Origin: Adiantum capillus-veneris
Taxonomy: Eukaryota; Streptophyta; Polypodiopsida; Polypodiales; Pteridaceae
Assembly (NCBI GenBank): GCA_014529385.2
Contig: CM043969.1
Span: forward strand, 70,607,676 to 70,671,675
Direction: 5' to 3'
DNA length: 64,000 nucleotides
Each line of letters opens with the position of its first letter. The first letter of the stretch is position 1. The notes beneath the pieces are model-generated. The model did not search any database. It saw nothing but the letters and a program-made list of their open reading frames with translations, and was not told where the DNA came from. Position numbers and translations under genes: made by a program. Shown piece after piece: positions 46,201 through 57,118 of this stretch.

Positions 46201-48199
46201 GAAGTTCTCACAAATTGCGGGACCATTACATGACCTAACAAAGAAAAATGTTAGGTATACGTGGTCTGCTAAGGAGAACAATGCTTTCGAAAAGCTTAAA
46301 GAAAAGCTTATCTCTCAACCTGTGCTTACACTACCGGATCTCTCAAAACCATTTGAGGTCCAATGTGATGCTTGTGGTGATTGCCTTGGGGCTGTTTTGC
46401 TCCAAGAAGGGCACGCCATAGGCTATGAGAGTCGAAGGCTCGACCCTGTTGAGCAAGCTCTAGGCATATACGAAAAAGAACTCCTTGCAGTTCTACATGC
46501 CTTAGACTCATGGAAGCACTATTTATTGGGGACTCCTTTCATTCTGCGAACGGATCACCAAAGTCTTAAGTACTTCATGACGCAGACCAAGCTCTCCGAC
46601 AAACAAATGAGGTGGGCAAATTTCCTTTCGCAATTTCATTTTCATATTGCTCACATTGCTGGCAAGCATAATCAAGTAGCCGATGCACTCTCAAGACGAC
46701 CGAGAGTGAATGCGGTTTCCATAGCAACTCACAATGATCTATCTTTAATGATAGATGAGTATGCTATTGATCCCGATTTTAGAGATGTGATTTCAGCCCT
46801 TGCCTTAGGGAAGAAAGAAGAACCATTTACTTTACAAGATGGCTATCTTCTCTATGGCAATAGACTATGCGTTACTAACTCACTACGTGAGAAAGTAATG
46901 TATGAATCTCATGCTCCCCCATATGCGGGGCATAGAGGGATTCAGTCTACCCTAAAGGGAATTGAAACATATTTCTATTGGCCTACCATGAAAGTGAACA
47001 TACATGAGTATGTTTCCAAATGTGTGGTATGTCAAAAGACAAAATTTGATAGAGGGAAGCAACTTGGATTGCTTCAACCCTTGCCAATCCCTAATTCACC
47101 GTGGGAGAGCATATCCATGGATTTTATCTTTGGATTGCCTAAGTCTATCCATGGGAATACGGGAATATGGACGATAGTAGACAGGTTCAGTAAACAAGCT
47201 CATTTTATACCTGTCAAAAAGACTATCAAAGCCCATCAAATGGCAACCCTCTTCATTTCACAAATTTTCAAGTACCATGGCTTGCCAATGTCCATAGTGT
47301 CGGATAGAGATCCTAGAATGACCAGTAATTTTTGGAAGGGTCTCTTTGAGAATTTAGGAACAAGGCTAAACTTCTCTTCGGCCTATCATCCACAAACTGA
47401 TGGCCAAAGTGAAATAGCTAACCTAACTATTCTCGATCTACTAAAAGCCTATGTAACGGAAGTAGATCAAAGATCCCAATGGGAGAAGTACTTACCCTTA
47501 GTAGAGTATGCTTACAATAACACTGTACATACTTCTACAGGAAAAGCACCTTTCGAGGTAATTGAGGGAAGATCAAAAAGTCCCTTGCTACTTAAGGTAC
47601 ATGGGAAGATCTTCGCTGCAGATGAGTATAGCCGAGACCTACAAGAATCTTTCCAAAAGATTAAGGATGCTATCTCTATCTCACAGCAAAGGCAAAAGGC
47701 TGCTGCTGACAAGCACAGAAGAGCCCAAGCCTTTAAAGAAAACGATTGGGTCTTGTTAAAGTTTCCCAAGGCTCGCTTAAGGCACACGACGGGCAAGAAT
47801 CCTACGGGCCACCAAAAGTACTATGCTAAACTAGCAAAAAGGTACTATGGTCCCTTCCAGATTCTTAGGCCCATCAATGAGATGGCCTATCAACTTAAGT
47901 TGCCCAATCATTGGCTCATACACAATGCTTTTCATGTGAGCCTCTTAAAGCCTTACAAAGGAGAGCCACCTCAAGAACCAACTATTGAAGACCCATCGGA
48001 GATCGAGGACCACGAGGAGGTGCTGCAGCCCGAGTCCATTCTCCGACATGAAGACAAGGTATTAAGAGGCGGTAAGACTATCAGACGATATCTTATTAAG
48101 TTTAAGAATTATCCTTTTGAAGATGCTAGATGGATGCAAGGCATACAATTAAAGGATAACCTAAACCTTGTCAATGCTTACAATGCTTCCCAAGAGTAA
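43250..48199 (+). CDS. gag-pol: Chromovirus Gag-Pol polyprotein with chromodomain, intact
   Basis: Single 1,649-aa frame. Start MADNIKESEINVDN is conserved in the old copy. Order: Gag with an Arg/Ser-rich, basic region at about 130-240 (two units KKARKR(T/S)PSSP...), capsid-like domain at about 255-420, zinc knuckle CFKCGEQGHAYRAC near 483, protease FILFDPGSTHNFIS near 541 (Pro where Ser/Thr is usual), RT near 740-930 (RMCVNYRALN, RIDLKSGYHQI, FFDDIIIYS), RNase H near 1,030-1,150 (QCDACGDCLG, TDHQSLKYFM), integrase zinc domain near 1,220-1,260 (H/H...CVVC), catalytic core (SMDFIFGL, VSDRDP, DGQSEIAN), C-terminal domain and chromodomain near 1,594-1,630 (ESILRHEDKVL, RRYLIKFKNYPFEDARW). Chromodomains direct integration to marked chromatin. 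CVNYR has Asn where the old copy has Asp. Possibly competent. Confidence 0.97.
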   Translation: MADNIKESEINVDNFDFAHEQATNDASMLVNYLVSRLQQAMGNPSLQSEVQRQLRAHGILQAHHHDERTPRKPPCETTKRGLSPIREEEENPYEGLKNLLLDDASPSQRRTQEPPPKERERSESPATSAEMAPRRRRAKRSPSPPKRRRPSHSSPRHNSKRDDKKQEKKKARKRTPSSPSSLSSSSYESYGEDGKDQDKKKARKRSPSSPPSSNSSSSEESDGATFEPSKRRGHRKSYAAWKRSSKLKKFKEGGKSISFLTYDGTFGATDKVLAFIQQFDAAFGDEGFMESSKLRHVAMHFQKSARQWWSSLRANGEAPRTWKALRASIMKQFLATDAKDKVLTEWRSLKLSPNESIHKYVDKFWDLQLKATVFKKLDFGEQKQQFCAGLTEEMAEYVNSQRPRTISAVIHHTMVASRINFQTGGKRNNKPPENKGTNEPKGKDNVQKSPKGNSNKAKEKGVYKGKNKLSPEELERYRKDNRCFKCGEQGHAYRACPQKNNRQDPPRASLVEIQEEEIHQTYHKGSPLCHAWGKVREHDAFILFDPGSTHNFISMELATKLGIQSYEMGDILPADSAFKGQEASVTPLIGKLRLHVQGYVDKEDFFISPLKHEDVILGAPWFDRLAAHVKFPERRISFKFREKDMYIDAREMGNTIPIVHTPAFNKSIKSSISVYMIFVKDSQNEPNALAKENKSNQKELELSNFLKGFQDVFIDDIPCELPPKRGNDDHAIELLPGSSPPNKPPYRVSQAQQEEIMRQVHELIEKGMVRPSSSPFCSPVLLVQKKDGTYRMCVNYRALNRITIKNRFPVPRVEDLFDKLQGSTYFSRIDLKSGYHQIRIVDQDIVKTAFRTTFGLYEYIVMPFGLTNAPATFNRLMEKLFRPHRTFTGVFFDDIIIYSNSLEEHKQHLQVIFQVLRENKLYVNRKKNEFFLQEIQYLGHIISQDGIQMDPSKLEVIKGWPKPRNLHELRSFIGMCAYYRRFIEKFSQIAGPLHDLTKKNVRYTWSAKENNAFEKLKEKLISQPVLTLPDLSKPFEVQCDACGDCLGAVLLQEGHAIGYESRRLDPVEQALGIYEKELLAVLHALDSWKHYLLGTPFILRTDHQSLKYFMTQTKLSDKQMRWANFLSQFHFHIAHIAGKHNQVADALSRRPRVNAVSIATHNDLSLMIDEYAIDPDFRDVISALALGKKEEPFTLQDGYLLYGNRLCVTNSLREKVMYESHAPPYAGHRGIQSTLKGIETYFYWPTMKVNIHEYVSKCVVCQKTKFDRGKQLGLLQPLPIPNSPWESISMDFIFGLPKSIHGNTGIWTIVDRFSKQAHFIPVKKTIKAHQMATLFISQIFKYHGLPMSIVSDRDPRMTSNFWKGLFENLGTRLNFSSAYHPQTDGQSEIANLTILDLLKAYVTEVDQRSQWEKYLPLVEYAYNNTVHTSTGKAPFEVIEGRSKSPLLLKVHGKIFAADEYSRDLQESFQKIKDAISISQQRQKAAADKHRRAQAFKENDWVLLKFPKARLRHTTGKNPTGHQKYYAKLAKRYYGPFQILRPINEMAYQLKLPNHWLIHNAFHVSLLKPYKGEPPQEPTIEDPSEIEDHEEVLQPESILRHEDKVLRGGKTIRRYLIKFKNYPFEDARWMQGIQLKDNLNLVNAYNASQE

Positions 48200-48545
48200 G
48201 CAAATGTACAAAATGTTAAAAAAAATGAACAAAAATTTTTGTCTTATAAGACTCTCTTTTTCTTTATTTGTGCACAAAAATAAAGTAGTATGCATGCTTA
48301 GATCAAGTTTGTGGAGACGACGTCTCCCAAACACCAAGTAGAGCTTGTCACTCTACTATGGAAGACTGATAGGACTAATGTGCAGACATGCTTGCGGCAG
48401 CCTCAGGCTCTCAAGCGCCAAATGGACTAGTCATCCATTATGGAATGATGTCGTAGGGTAACATAGGGATCCTCTACCCGCTAAGAAAAGGACTCATGCA
48501 TATGCTTTATCTTCTCTACACCATAGTCGAGGACGACTATGATTT
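48200..48545 (+). other. Young chromovirus 3' untranslated region
   Basis: No ORF. It ends in the purine tract. Confidence 0.8.
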
Positions 48546-48559
48546 CAAGAGAGAGGAAA
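48546..48559 (+). other. Young chromovirus polypurine tract
   Basis: CAAGAGAGAGGAAA directly before the 3' LTR. Confidence 0.9.
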
Positions 48560-50152
48560 TGTTATAATAATCAATATCTAATTCTCCTAAATGATTTTCT
48601 CATATTAAACTGATCATTTAATGTGGGGAAGTGCCAAGGGAGAAAAAGCTAGAATATTGGTTAAGTTAGCAGACCGGCCACAGTAGGGATCCAAAGGAGG
48701 GAAAATAGGGATCCAAAGGGGGGGCCATCTGCAAAAGAGCCATGTGAAACAACGGGCTAAAAAGACCCTAAGGTTCAGCCCATTAAGACTTCCAAAATGC
48801 TAAGGTTCCAAAATTCAAAGGTTGTGTCCAAAGGTCAACCTTAGGGAAAATTGGATGCTTAGTGTGTGTGCCCAAAAAGTCTTTCTGCATCCCTACATGG
48901 GAGGGGGCGAGCCCCAAAGCTAGGGGATGAGAGAGAAAACCATACACACACACACAGGCTCCCTTTACACAAAGGGAATGAGGGACACATGTCAGCTCCC
49001 TAGGCCAGATGCCCACAAGGTGTGCCCAATTCCTATTGGAAGACCCTTGAAGTGGACCAATGAGAATTAAGCTAGAGTAAATCTAGTTTAATTAATTTAA
49101 AAACATTTAATAAAAGAAACCAATAAGAATTAAGTGTCCTAGAAGACTATTGGGCAGTCTCCCAAGGGGTCCAATGAGCATTCAGAAGCCCCATGGCTTG
49201 CCTGATTCCTATTGGCCAGGAGGCAAAGGGGTCCAATGAGAGTTTAGTTTAATTATTTAATTATCTAAAGCTCTCACAAAAGGGGAAAGGGGGACACATG
49301 TCAGAAGGCTATCACTTATGCTGCTTAATTCCTATTGGCTTGACCTGGGGAGGTCCAATGAGGAAAAAGCCAGCCTAACTTAGCAGCTAGGGCTCGCCCA
49401 AGAGAGAGGGGGGGCTGATTTTTGGCAGGGCATTCACTCTCACACTCTCACACTTGACCATGTGTGAAGGGAAAACACTCTATCTCCTCCCAAGCTTTAA
49501 TGGAGAGCTCATCACCTACTCCAAGCTTGTGAGATAGAAGCCTACATCAACACTCTCTTGGCATGTGGATGCAAATCCAACCAAGAGCCAAGCTTCAATG
49601 CATGCTCATCTTCTCTACCAAGCTAATTACTAAGCTAAGCTATGCTAATATGAGTGATTATGTGAGGAGATGTACTTCTTTCTCGTAAGATACTTCTTTT
49701 TCCTCTCAATCTACTCTCATACCCTGCTAGCTCTCACCATCTTCGAAGGTGTGTGAGGTCTTGGGTCTGAGAACGGGGATAATTCAAGTTGTGTTTGATT
49801 AAGTGTTTTGCTTGGTGTATGAAGCTTCCATCTTCATTGCACTAGCTAGTCTTGAAGGAACACAAAGAATTGTATTGTACAATGTCTCTCTTGATGGGAG
49901 AAACCATAATACAAAGCCTTTTGGAGGGGGGACCGGCTCCATGCAAATCCGGTCCTCAACTGTTGTCAATAGTTTAATTGCTCTCTCTTTTGAAAGTATT
50001 GTCGATGCTATCTAACTAGATGTTATGCTTTTTGTTGCTCTCTCCACCCAAGCACTCTTGTAATTCTCATTAGGAATCTATTCTAATGAAATGCCCACTA
50101 TGTTCATGCTAATTTCCGCTACAAATAAGATTTTAGGCCATTAAATGTTACA
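48560..50152 (+). repeat. Young chromovirus 3' LTR (1,593 bp)
   Basis: TGTTATAATAATC...AAATGTTACA, followed by the AAATA duplication. Confidence 0.96.
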
Positions 50153-50157
50153 AAATA

Positions 50158-52178
50158 ACCACTGGCAGATAACCTTCAAACAAAAACTCAGAAATGTCTC
50201 AGACATCGAGAAAAACAAGGAAGGGTACTCAAGAAAAATCTCAGGATAAGAAACCACTCATGACTAGAGTTGAGCAGAAAAAGAAGTATCAAGAGTTGAA
50301 AAAGGCTCTAAAGGAGATATACACAACCGAAATGGAAACCACGGAAGAGGATGGTAAGGACGCAATGCATGTTCCATCCCATTACAAAAAGTATACTCTC
50401 CAAGATCGGAAAATCATAATTGAACAACCTATTAGAGAACTACAAAAACAAGGTGAATCTTACGAAGGGCCTGAAAACGCTAAAAGGGTAGACTTGGATG
50501 AACTAAGAGAAGACTCTAGGCCTGTTTACATTGAAAATGACCTAGCACAAGAAGAAGAAAAGATTTTGCTGAGCTTGTTAAAGGAATATCAAGATAGCTT
50601 CGCTTGGTCTTACAAGGATCTCAAGGGTGTTGATTCAAAAATCCGTCAACATACCATACCCATGAGAGATGAAGTGAAACCAAGTAGATAGAGACCATAC
50701 ACTTATAACGAAACATTTGCCAGTAAGATCAAAGAAGAGATTGAAAAACTAAAGGAAGCTGAATTCATTTACAAAATTGAACACACAGATTGGGTGTCTT
50801 CAATTGTGGTAGTACTTAAGAAGAATGGGAAATTACAAAAGTGTGTTACTCTCAAAAGGGTGAATGCAGCCACCATCAGAGACAACTTTCCTCTTCCGAT
50901 AATTGAGCATGTTTTAGAACGAGTTGCAGGAAAAGAAGCTTACAACTTCTTAGACAGATTTTTGGGATACAATCAACTTTTGGTTGACCCAAAAGATCAG
51001 CATAAAACTGCTTTTGCAACAGAATGGGTGTATTTGCCTATCGGGTTATGCCGTTTGGGTTAACTAATGCTCCAGCCATGTTTCAAAGGTTGATGAGCCA
51101 TGCTTTCAAAGAGTATCTTTGGAAATTCTTAGAATTATATATGGATGATCTATGCATACATTCATCAATCTGGGCTAATCATTTTGAACACCTCAAAAAG
51201 GTATTCGAAAAATGTAGACTTTATAGGATTTTCTTAAATCATTAAAAGTGCACATTCATGGGAAGACAGGGAAAAATTCTTTGGACATATAGTGTCTAAA
51301 AATAGCATAGCTACCGATATCAAGAAGATTCATGTCATTGCTGATTTGCCTAGACCATTAACAGTCAAGGGGGTACAAGACTTCATGGGACATTGTGGAT
51401 ATTATCGGCGGTTGTCTACATGTACTCTATAATTGCAAAACCCATGTATAGCTTGATTATGCACTTTGAATGGACCGAGGCATGTGAAGAATCCTTCATG
51501 AAGCTTAAGCAAGCTCTCACCTCAGCTCTAATATTGAAATCGCCAAATTGGGATAAGGTATTCCACGTACATGTAGATGCTTCAAATGTTGTTATCGGTT
51601 GTATACTAGCTCAACCAGGAGATGGGAAAATTGACTTTCCTATTTCTTATGCTAGCTGACAATTGAACATGGTAGAAAATAATTACACCACCACCAAAAG
51701 AGAAGGACTAGGAATGATCTATGCTGTTAAAAAGTATAGACATTACCTATTAGCCAACAAGTTTGTGTTCTTTGTGGACCACAAGGCTTTTTTGTATTTG
51801 GTCAACAAGCCATGCAGCACAGGAAGAATAGTGAGATGGTTCATCATTCTTCTCAAATTTGATTTCACTGTGGCTGTAAAAAAAGGCACTACACATCAAC
51901 GAGCAGATCATTTGTCAAGGATTGTTTCAGGCGAATCACCTAAAGGGGTAGACGATGATCTACCAGATACCTATTTGTTCTTTGTGGAAATGATACCTAG
52001 ATGGTCGGGAAACATTGTGTCATTAAAGACTATAGCTCAAGTGGATTCACAAATGTCACTTCCTATCACAATCGGATTAATCGAGCAATCGGCTATGTAT
52101 CAATTTCTAGCTGGAAGGCTTTACAAAAGAAATCGGGATGGGATATTACTTTTATGCATTAACCCTGAAGAAAAATAA
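50158..52178 (+). pseudogene. pol: Giant-A reverse transcriptase and RNase H
   Basis: 50,194-50,691 is the pre-RT segment, ending TIPMRDEVKPSR with a TAG. RT follows: VLKKNGKLQKCVTLKRVN, FLDRFLGYNQLLVDPKDQHKTAF (first catalytic Asp replaced in context LDRF), a frame change near 51,040, then MPFGLTNAPAMFQRLM and LYMDDLCIHS (catalytic Met-Asp-Asp). After about 150 bp with several shifts comes RNase H (HVDASNVVIGCILAQ, KREGLGMIYAVKKYRHYLL, FFVDHKAFLYL, HLSRI), the OTA-clade pattern. A stop separates ISYAS from QLNMVEN. The last part, to 52,178, is the linker toward integrase. Inactive. Confidence 0.88.
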
Positions 52179-52181
52179 TAG

Positions 52182-52676
52182 TACCTAAGTCAAGCACATG
52201 TTACCATAGTAGGACTTCACTTTGCGAAAGACAAAACTATGCAACGAATCTTGAGACTTGGAGTATTTTGGCCAACGATGAGGAGAGATGTTCAATCCTT
52301 TGTAAAGGATTGCCCTTAGTGTCAAAAACAAACACCCATACCTCATGTAACATTGTTTCAAATTTCGCATGTTCCTAAGTGGAGTAATTATCTGGTTACT
52401 TACTTATCGAGCTGAACATTTCCTGAGGATATGAGTAAACGCCAACAAAGAGCAATTGAAACTGAAGCAAGAGATTATGCTCTTATTGGGAACCAATTGT
52501 ATCGAAGAGGTAAAGATCAACATTTGTGTCTTTGTGAAAATAAAAACGAGTATATTTTGATTATAGAACAAGCACATGCTGGATTAGTTGGAGGTCACTT
52601 TTCTAGTGAGACCACCGCAAGAGCAATCTTGATGGAAGGCATATGGTGGCCAACACTTTTTGCAAATGTCAAATAA
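52182..52676 (+). pseudogene. Giant-A integrase zinc-binding domain, two consecutive copies
   Basis: In one frame (with TAG/TGA stops) two HHCC-type modules follow each other. Copy 1 (about 52,193-52,330): AHVTIVGLHF, FWPTMRRDV, FVKDCP-stop-CQK. Copy 2 (about 52,570-52,705): AHAGLVGGHF, IWWPTLFANV, ICDACQ. Each has H-x6-H and a C-x2-C about 35 residues later. Between them is a linker containing HVPKWSNYLVTYL and KRQQRAIETEARDYALIGNQLY. Copy 2 directly precedes the catalytic core. HHCC domains bind zinc and help multimerise integrase. Confidence 0.75.
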
Positions 52677-53755
52677 TATGTTCGAATATGTGATGCTTGT
52701 CAATGAGAAAAAATGCCAACACGAGCAGATAGCATGCCCTTAAGACCAATGATGGGGCTAGAGCCTTCGCAAAATGGGGTATAGATTTTGCTGGACCAAT
52801 ACAACCACTTGCTTATAGAACCCAAGCTCAATATATCATTGTAGCTATAGACTATTTGACCAAGTGGGCCGAGGCTAAAGAAACCCAAAAGAATGATTCC
52901 AGAACCACTGATGCATTCTTATATGAGTATGTATTCACAAGATATGGACTGCCAATAGAGATTGTCAGTGATCGGGGACCTCATTTCCTCAATGAAGTAA
53001 TAGAGTATTAGCTTAATGAGTTAATGGTCATCCATAACAAATCAGCTCCCTATCACCCACAAGCAAACGGACAAGCTGAGCATACGAATAAAATTCTTAG
53101 CTCGGTGATGACTAAAGTGGTTATTTTAGGAAGGACAGACTGGGAAATGAATCTCCATGCTTCTCTATGGGCTTATCATGTTTCATTCAAAACAGCTCTA
53201 AATGCTACACTCCTTAACCTTGTTTATGGTCTTGATGCCATACTGCCAATAGAATTTATATTGCCAGCATTAAGGGTAGCAAAGTATCTTGAGTGGACTG
53301 GACATGAATTTTCAGAAAGACTTGAAGATTTGGAAAATCTAGACGAGAAAAGGCTAACTTCTGTAGCTCATATCTATGCACAAAAGCAGAAACAAAAATA
53401 GTTTTTTGATTCTCACTTAATCACAAAAATTTTCAAGAAAGGGGACTTAGTTCTAGTCTATTCCCTTAAGCAACACATTCCCAAGTTTAAGAAAAAGGGA
53501 AACGAACCATTTATTATTGAAGATGCATCTCCAAGTGGAGCAGTAAAATTGTCCACCCTAGATGGTGAATCAATGGCTAATTGGATTAGTGGATGTCGTT
53601 TAAAGAAATACAATTTGCCACTAACCAAAAAATTGCTAGAGAGAATGCATGTAGCCAAACAAAGGAAGATCAAACGACAGCAGGTTATTGATGAAGCCCA
53701 AGAGGAAGCTAGGCTTCGGGTACTCAAGCAAAAAGCTGCTCTCAAGAATCAATAG
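52677..53755 (+). pseudogene. Giant-A integrase core and C-terminal domain
   Basis: Frame with stops: GIDFAGPIQPL (first Asp), IVSDRGPHFLNEVIEY (second Asp), APYHPQANGQAEHTNKIL (catalytic Glu), and a C-terminal domain with KGDLVLVYSL and LDGESMANWISGCRLKKYN. TAG interrupts after IEY and after QKQKQK; the region ends with TAG at 53,753-53,755. Spacing of D-D-E fits a Gypsy integrase. No chromodomain is seen, as expected for the OTA clade. Confidence 0.85.
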
Positions 53756-53847
53756 ATATCGATTCCCATCAACACTTTGGAAAGAGATGATCAACAATAG
53801 GAATTTCCTAAAGACGCAGTTTCAACAGATGATGAGGGTTAGATGGA

Positions 53848-54907
53848 ATGGATCTGCGCATCAAAGTACAACTCAACAATCATAGCACCAATGCTTTGGT
53901 CGACACAGGAGCTAGAGTGAATGCAGTCAATTATTCCACATACAAGAAGGCAACAAGTCAAGCATTGACGGGCAGGAATAATGACAATCAAAGGATGCAA
54001 CAAGAACCCAACTCCAACATTGGGAGTAGTCAACTTGAACGTGATAGTACATGGATGTTCATGTCCTCATTAGTTTGTATGCTTGCCAGATGAACACATA
54101 AATGAGACGATGATTCTTAGAATTCCCTGGATGCGTACATACAAAGCAGTACCAGATTGGGATACGAATCAACTAAAGCTATCACCTAAAGGAGGGCAAC
54201 TCATTGTTCCAATTGCACCAAGCAAGGAGGAATGGAAAAGAAGCAATCAGCAGACCTATCCACAATGTCAATCTTATCTATCCCCTCGACAATCAAATGC
54301 TACATGTAACATGCAAGGAGTCAAGCAAATTTGGGTACCAAAAGCACAGCTTAAGGATAAACCGATTCAGATATGGGTGCCTAAAACTTCATTGACGAAA
54401 CAAAAGAAGGTTCCAAGGGTTCGAACATAGAAACGAGCATCTCTGAGCAAGGAACCTAAAATGAAAATCGTTTGGAAGAAAAGAGAGCACTTATCTTCTC
54501 CACAACCCGCGAAACCAATCAAGCAATGGCGAGTTAGGTCTTAACAGACTCCACCACACCATGCAACACCAAGCCGACCGAGCTACCAATGGAGAGAAAA
54601 AGCTCGACAACAATCGAAAGTGCTACCAACAACTCAAGCAATTAGAGTGCTAAAGCACCCTGAGGGTACAATCAAACAGAGAGCACAAAAGCTACAAGAT
54701 TTGCTCTTTGATCAGCAGCAAACCGCGACATCGGAAACCCTTGCGTTAATTACTCAAGACCCAGCTCTTTCACAGTATATTGGTTTGAGTTACATTGATC
54801 TTCATATCATGGTAGAGCCAACCAGGGCTATTCATAGACACTGTTGTTCAACCCATGCACACAGTCGTCCCGGAGTACGCCATTTAGGAGGGGTGGAAGG
54901 GCACTAA
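53848..54907 (+). pseudogene. Second retropepsin-like domain and downstream ORF, after integrase
   Basis: 53,848 onward: MDLRIKVQLNNHSTNALVD with TGARVNAV continuing, so an active-site-like DTGA (Asp at 53,902-53,904). After a frame change near 54,030 come LPDEHINETMILRIPWMR, which resembles the distal ILG-x-PW element of aspartic proteases. The frame then runs, with TAG at 54,428-54,430 and TAA near 54,542, to 54,907 and includes a repeated phrase IWVPK-x2-L(K/T) (two copies) and a basic region. A protease after integrase is not the usual order. It could be a duplicated protease or an unrelated DTG-containing domain. No catalytic activity possible in this copy. Confidence 0.5.
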
Positions 54908-57118
54908 GTACTAAGTAATTAAGGACAATGTTTGAAGAGGGAGGAAAAAGTTCTATGTTAACGTGTGATTTTTTGCAAAATTACCTACTAATACCCTTAT
55001 AATTCATCATCAAGGGAAAATTCACTGATAATATTTTGTCGATGAGTGTGAATAGTGTATATACTATCAGAAAATCATTAAAAATAGTCCTTTTTTGGGT
55101 ATTTTTTTATCATATTTGTTGATAATCATGTTTAAAAATGGAGAAATCCAACAAAAAACAATAAAGCTGTGTTTTTCAAGGGATTTTCTTAATTATTGGA
55201 TTTTTACTTTACTTTTTTAGAGCATTTTGCTATTTTCTTTAATTTTTTCAAATAAACAGGTCAAGATTAATGATAAATAGCAGGGAAGCTCAGATGGAAA
55301 AATGGAAGACACGATGGTGATAAAAAAGACAAGGCAGACAAGCATAATTTTTTTTAATGAAATCAGAAGATGGAAGCGGGAAGCCTAAATTAGACGGCCA
55401 AGCCTACTTTTGCAAAATTCTTGCAGAATGAGCTATACGAATCTGATCAGGGAAATTTTTGAGTCTAACATAGATTTCACGGCCTAGTAGGACTAACGGG
55501 GGAATCTGGGGAAATTTGGTTCGGGAAGTATGGGTATAGATATCCGAGGTAAGCTAAAACCACCTCATTTCCACTTGGAGCCTTTGCAGAGAGAGATTTC
55601 GGCCTCTTTCGTGCCACTTTTCCGAAGCCCACACTTGACCATTTTCAGCGCCGTCTCACAGAGACATGAGGGGTAAGTTCTTTACTCAGCAATGATCCAT
55701 TTTGCACGGCCGGTAGCTAGTCTAAAGCCCTAGAAAAAACCCTAGAAATCAAGCAATACACGAAGACCTACGACCTAAAACTGACTATAGCGGCCTGCCA
55801 CCTTGACCAAATCAGATGGGAGTTGAGCCATAGCATGCCCCAACATAATAGAACCTTTCTATACCATAAAATGACCATTCAATTGGGGTCAAGGGGGCCT
55901 CCAGCAGAAAAGTTAGGTTTTTGGCAAATGCCAGAATTCCGACCTGACTCCACAGATGGCTTGCTAATGAGGTCCATATACAATGTATATGATTGGTTTG
56001 GTGAAATCCATCAAGCAAAGCCCTTGAAAAGCAAAAAATGGCTCGAAAGTTACAAGCATTAAATTCGACATACGTCAAACTGACTCCAAATGAGCCAAAA
56101 TTGGACAGGTTGCTTCACGACTATGTTACGGAAAAGTCCAAAGCTTCAAAGTTGACCGACCAACCCAACACACAGAGTAGTCACAAAAAACCGTGATTTC
56201 AAAGTCGACAAAGCACAAAGTGATGTGGGCATGACCAAACTTAACCAAATTCAATTTAGGACTTTTATTAGGTGTATGAAACGTGTCTAGGTCAAAATTT
56301 GTAGGTTTTGCAAAGTTTTTGTCACTGTAGTAAATAATCGCGATTATTTACTTTTGCATCAGTTTTGCATGGAAATTGTCAAATCACCTCACCTATCATG
56401 TGTATACACCTATTACATGCCAAAAATCAAGTATGAGCCAAAATGACCACCCATTACTTGTAAAATTGCCAAAAAAATGCAAAGAAGTCTTTGCAAGCCA
56501 AAATTTGGGTTATGGACCACATTTCTTGATCCAAATCACTTCATATCTCATACCCAAGGTCCATCACTGCCTAGAACCAATTTGTACCAAAAAATATCAA
56601 TTTTGGAAGAAAAGTTATTAATCGCGATTATTTACTTTTTGGTCAAAATTGTGGAATTTAAATATTGGTCATCATACATCCAAAGTACATGATGTGTTAA
56701 GCCCACTAGCCAGCTTCGAATCAATTCGGAGTTCAAAATCTCAAATATCCTTTATATCTACTGTTTTAGAGACCTAAAGCCAAAATCTGCTGGTATCATT
56801 TTCACCTTATGCATCCAAATGAGCCCATATTTCCCTCAGGGCATGTATTTGGTATATACTCCAAGCATATAAAGCCAAGTTTGCAAAAAGTTGGAAATTT
56901 TCCTCAGCTGTAAATAATAACGATTATTTACTTTGGTTGAAAATTTTTGTTTTGACCATACAATTTTGTTCCTTGCATGTTTTTATGCATCTTTGCTTGT
57001 TCAAAAATTGATTTGAAGCAATTTGGATCAAATTGTCAACATTTCAGTCTAAAAGGACATTCCTGAGAAAATTTCGACAAATCTACTAACTTTGCACTCT
57101 ATTCACTGAATAGGAGCA
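54908..57118 (+). other. Giant-A 2.2-kb spacer with a second palindrome array
   Basis: No convincing ORF; AT-rich. A consensus-like splice donor GGGGTAAGTTC lies near 55,669. The last 0.8 kb carries three palindromes spaced 284 and 297 bp, like the leader. An acceptor-like CACTGAATAG lies just before the 3' ORF ATG. Confidence 0.65.
56330..56932 (+). repeat. Three periodic palindromes upstream of the 3' ORF
   Basis: 56,330-56,351: arm GTAAATAATCG directly followed by its complement (perfect 22 bp). 56,614-56,635: imperfect, core AATCGCGATT. 56,911-56,932: arms GTAAATAAT/ATTATTTAC. Same motif as in the leader. Confidence 0.93.

Larger units (their letters stand above)
41238..50152 (+). mobile_element. 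Young, apparently complete chromovirus (Ty3/Gypsy)
   Basis: 8,915 bp. LTRs 41,238-42,832 and 48,560-50,152 (about 1.59 kb) differ at only about six positions by eye, including a 2-bp microsatellite step. Target duplication AAATA (41,233-41,237; 50,153-50,157). Initiator-Met primer site, purine tract and one uninterrupted 1,649-codon polyprotein. Inserted in Giant-A between protease and RT. Confidence 0.97.
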
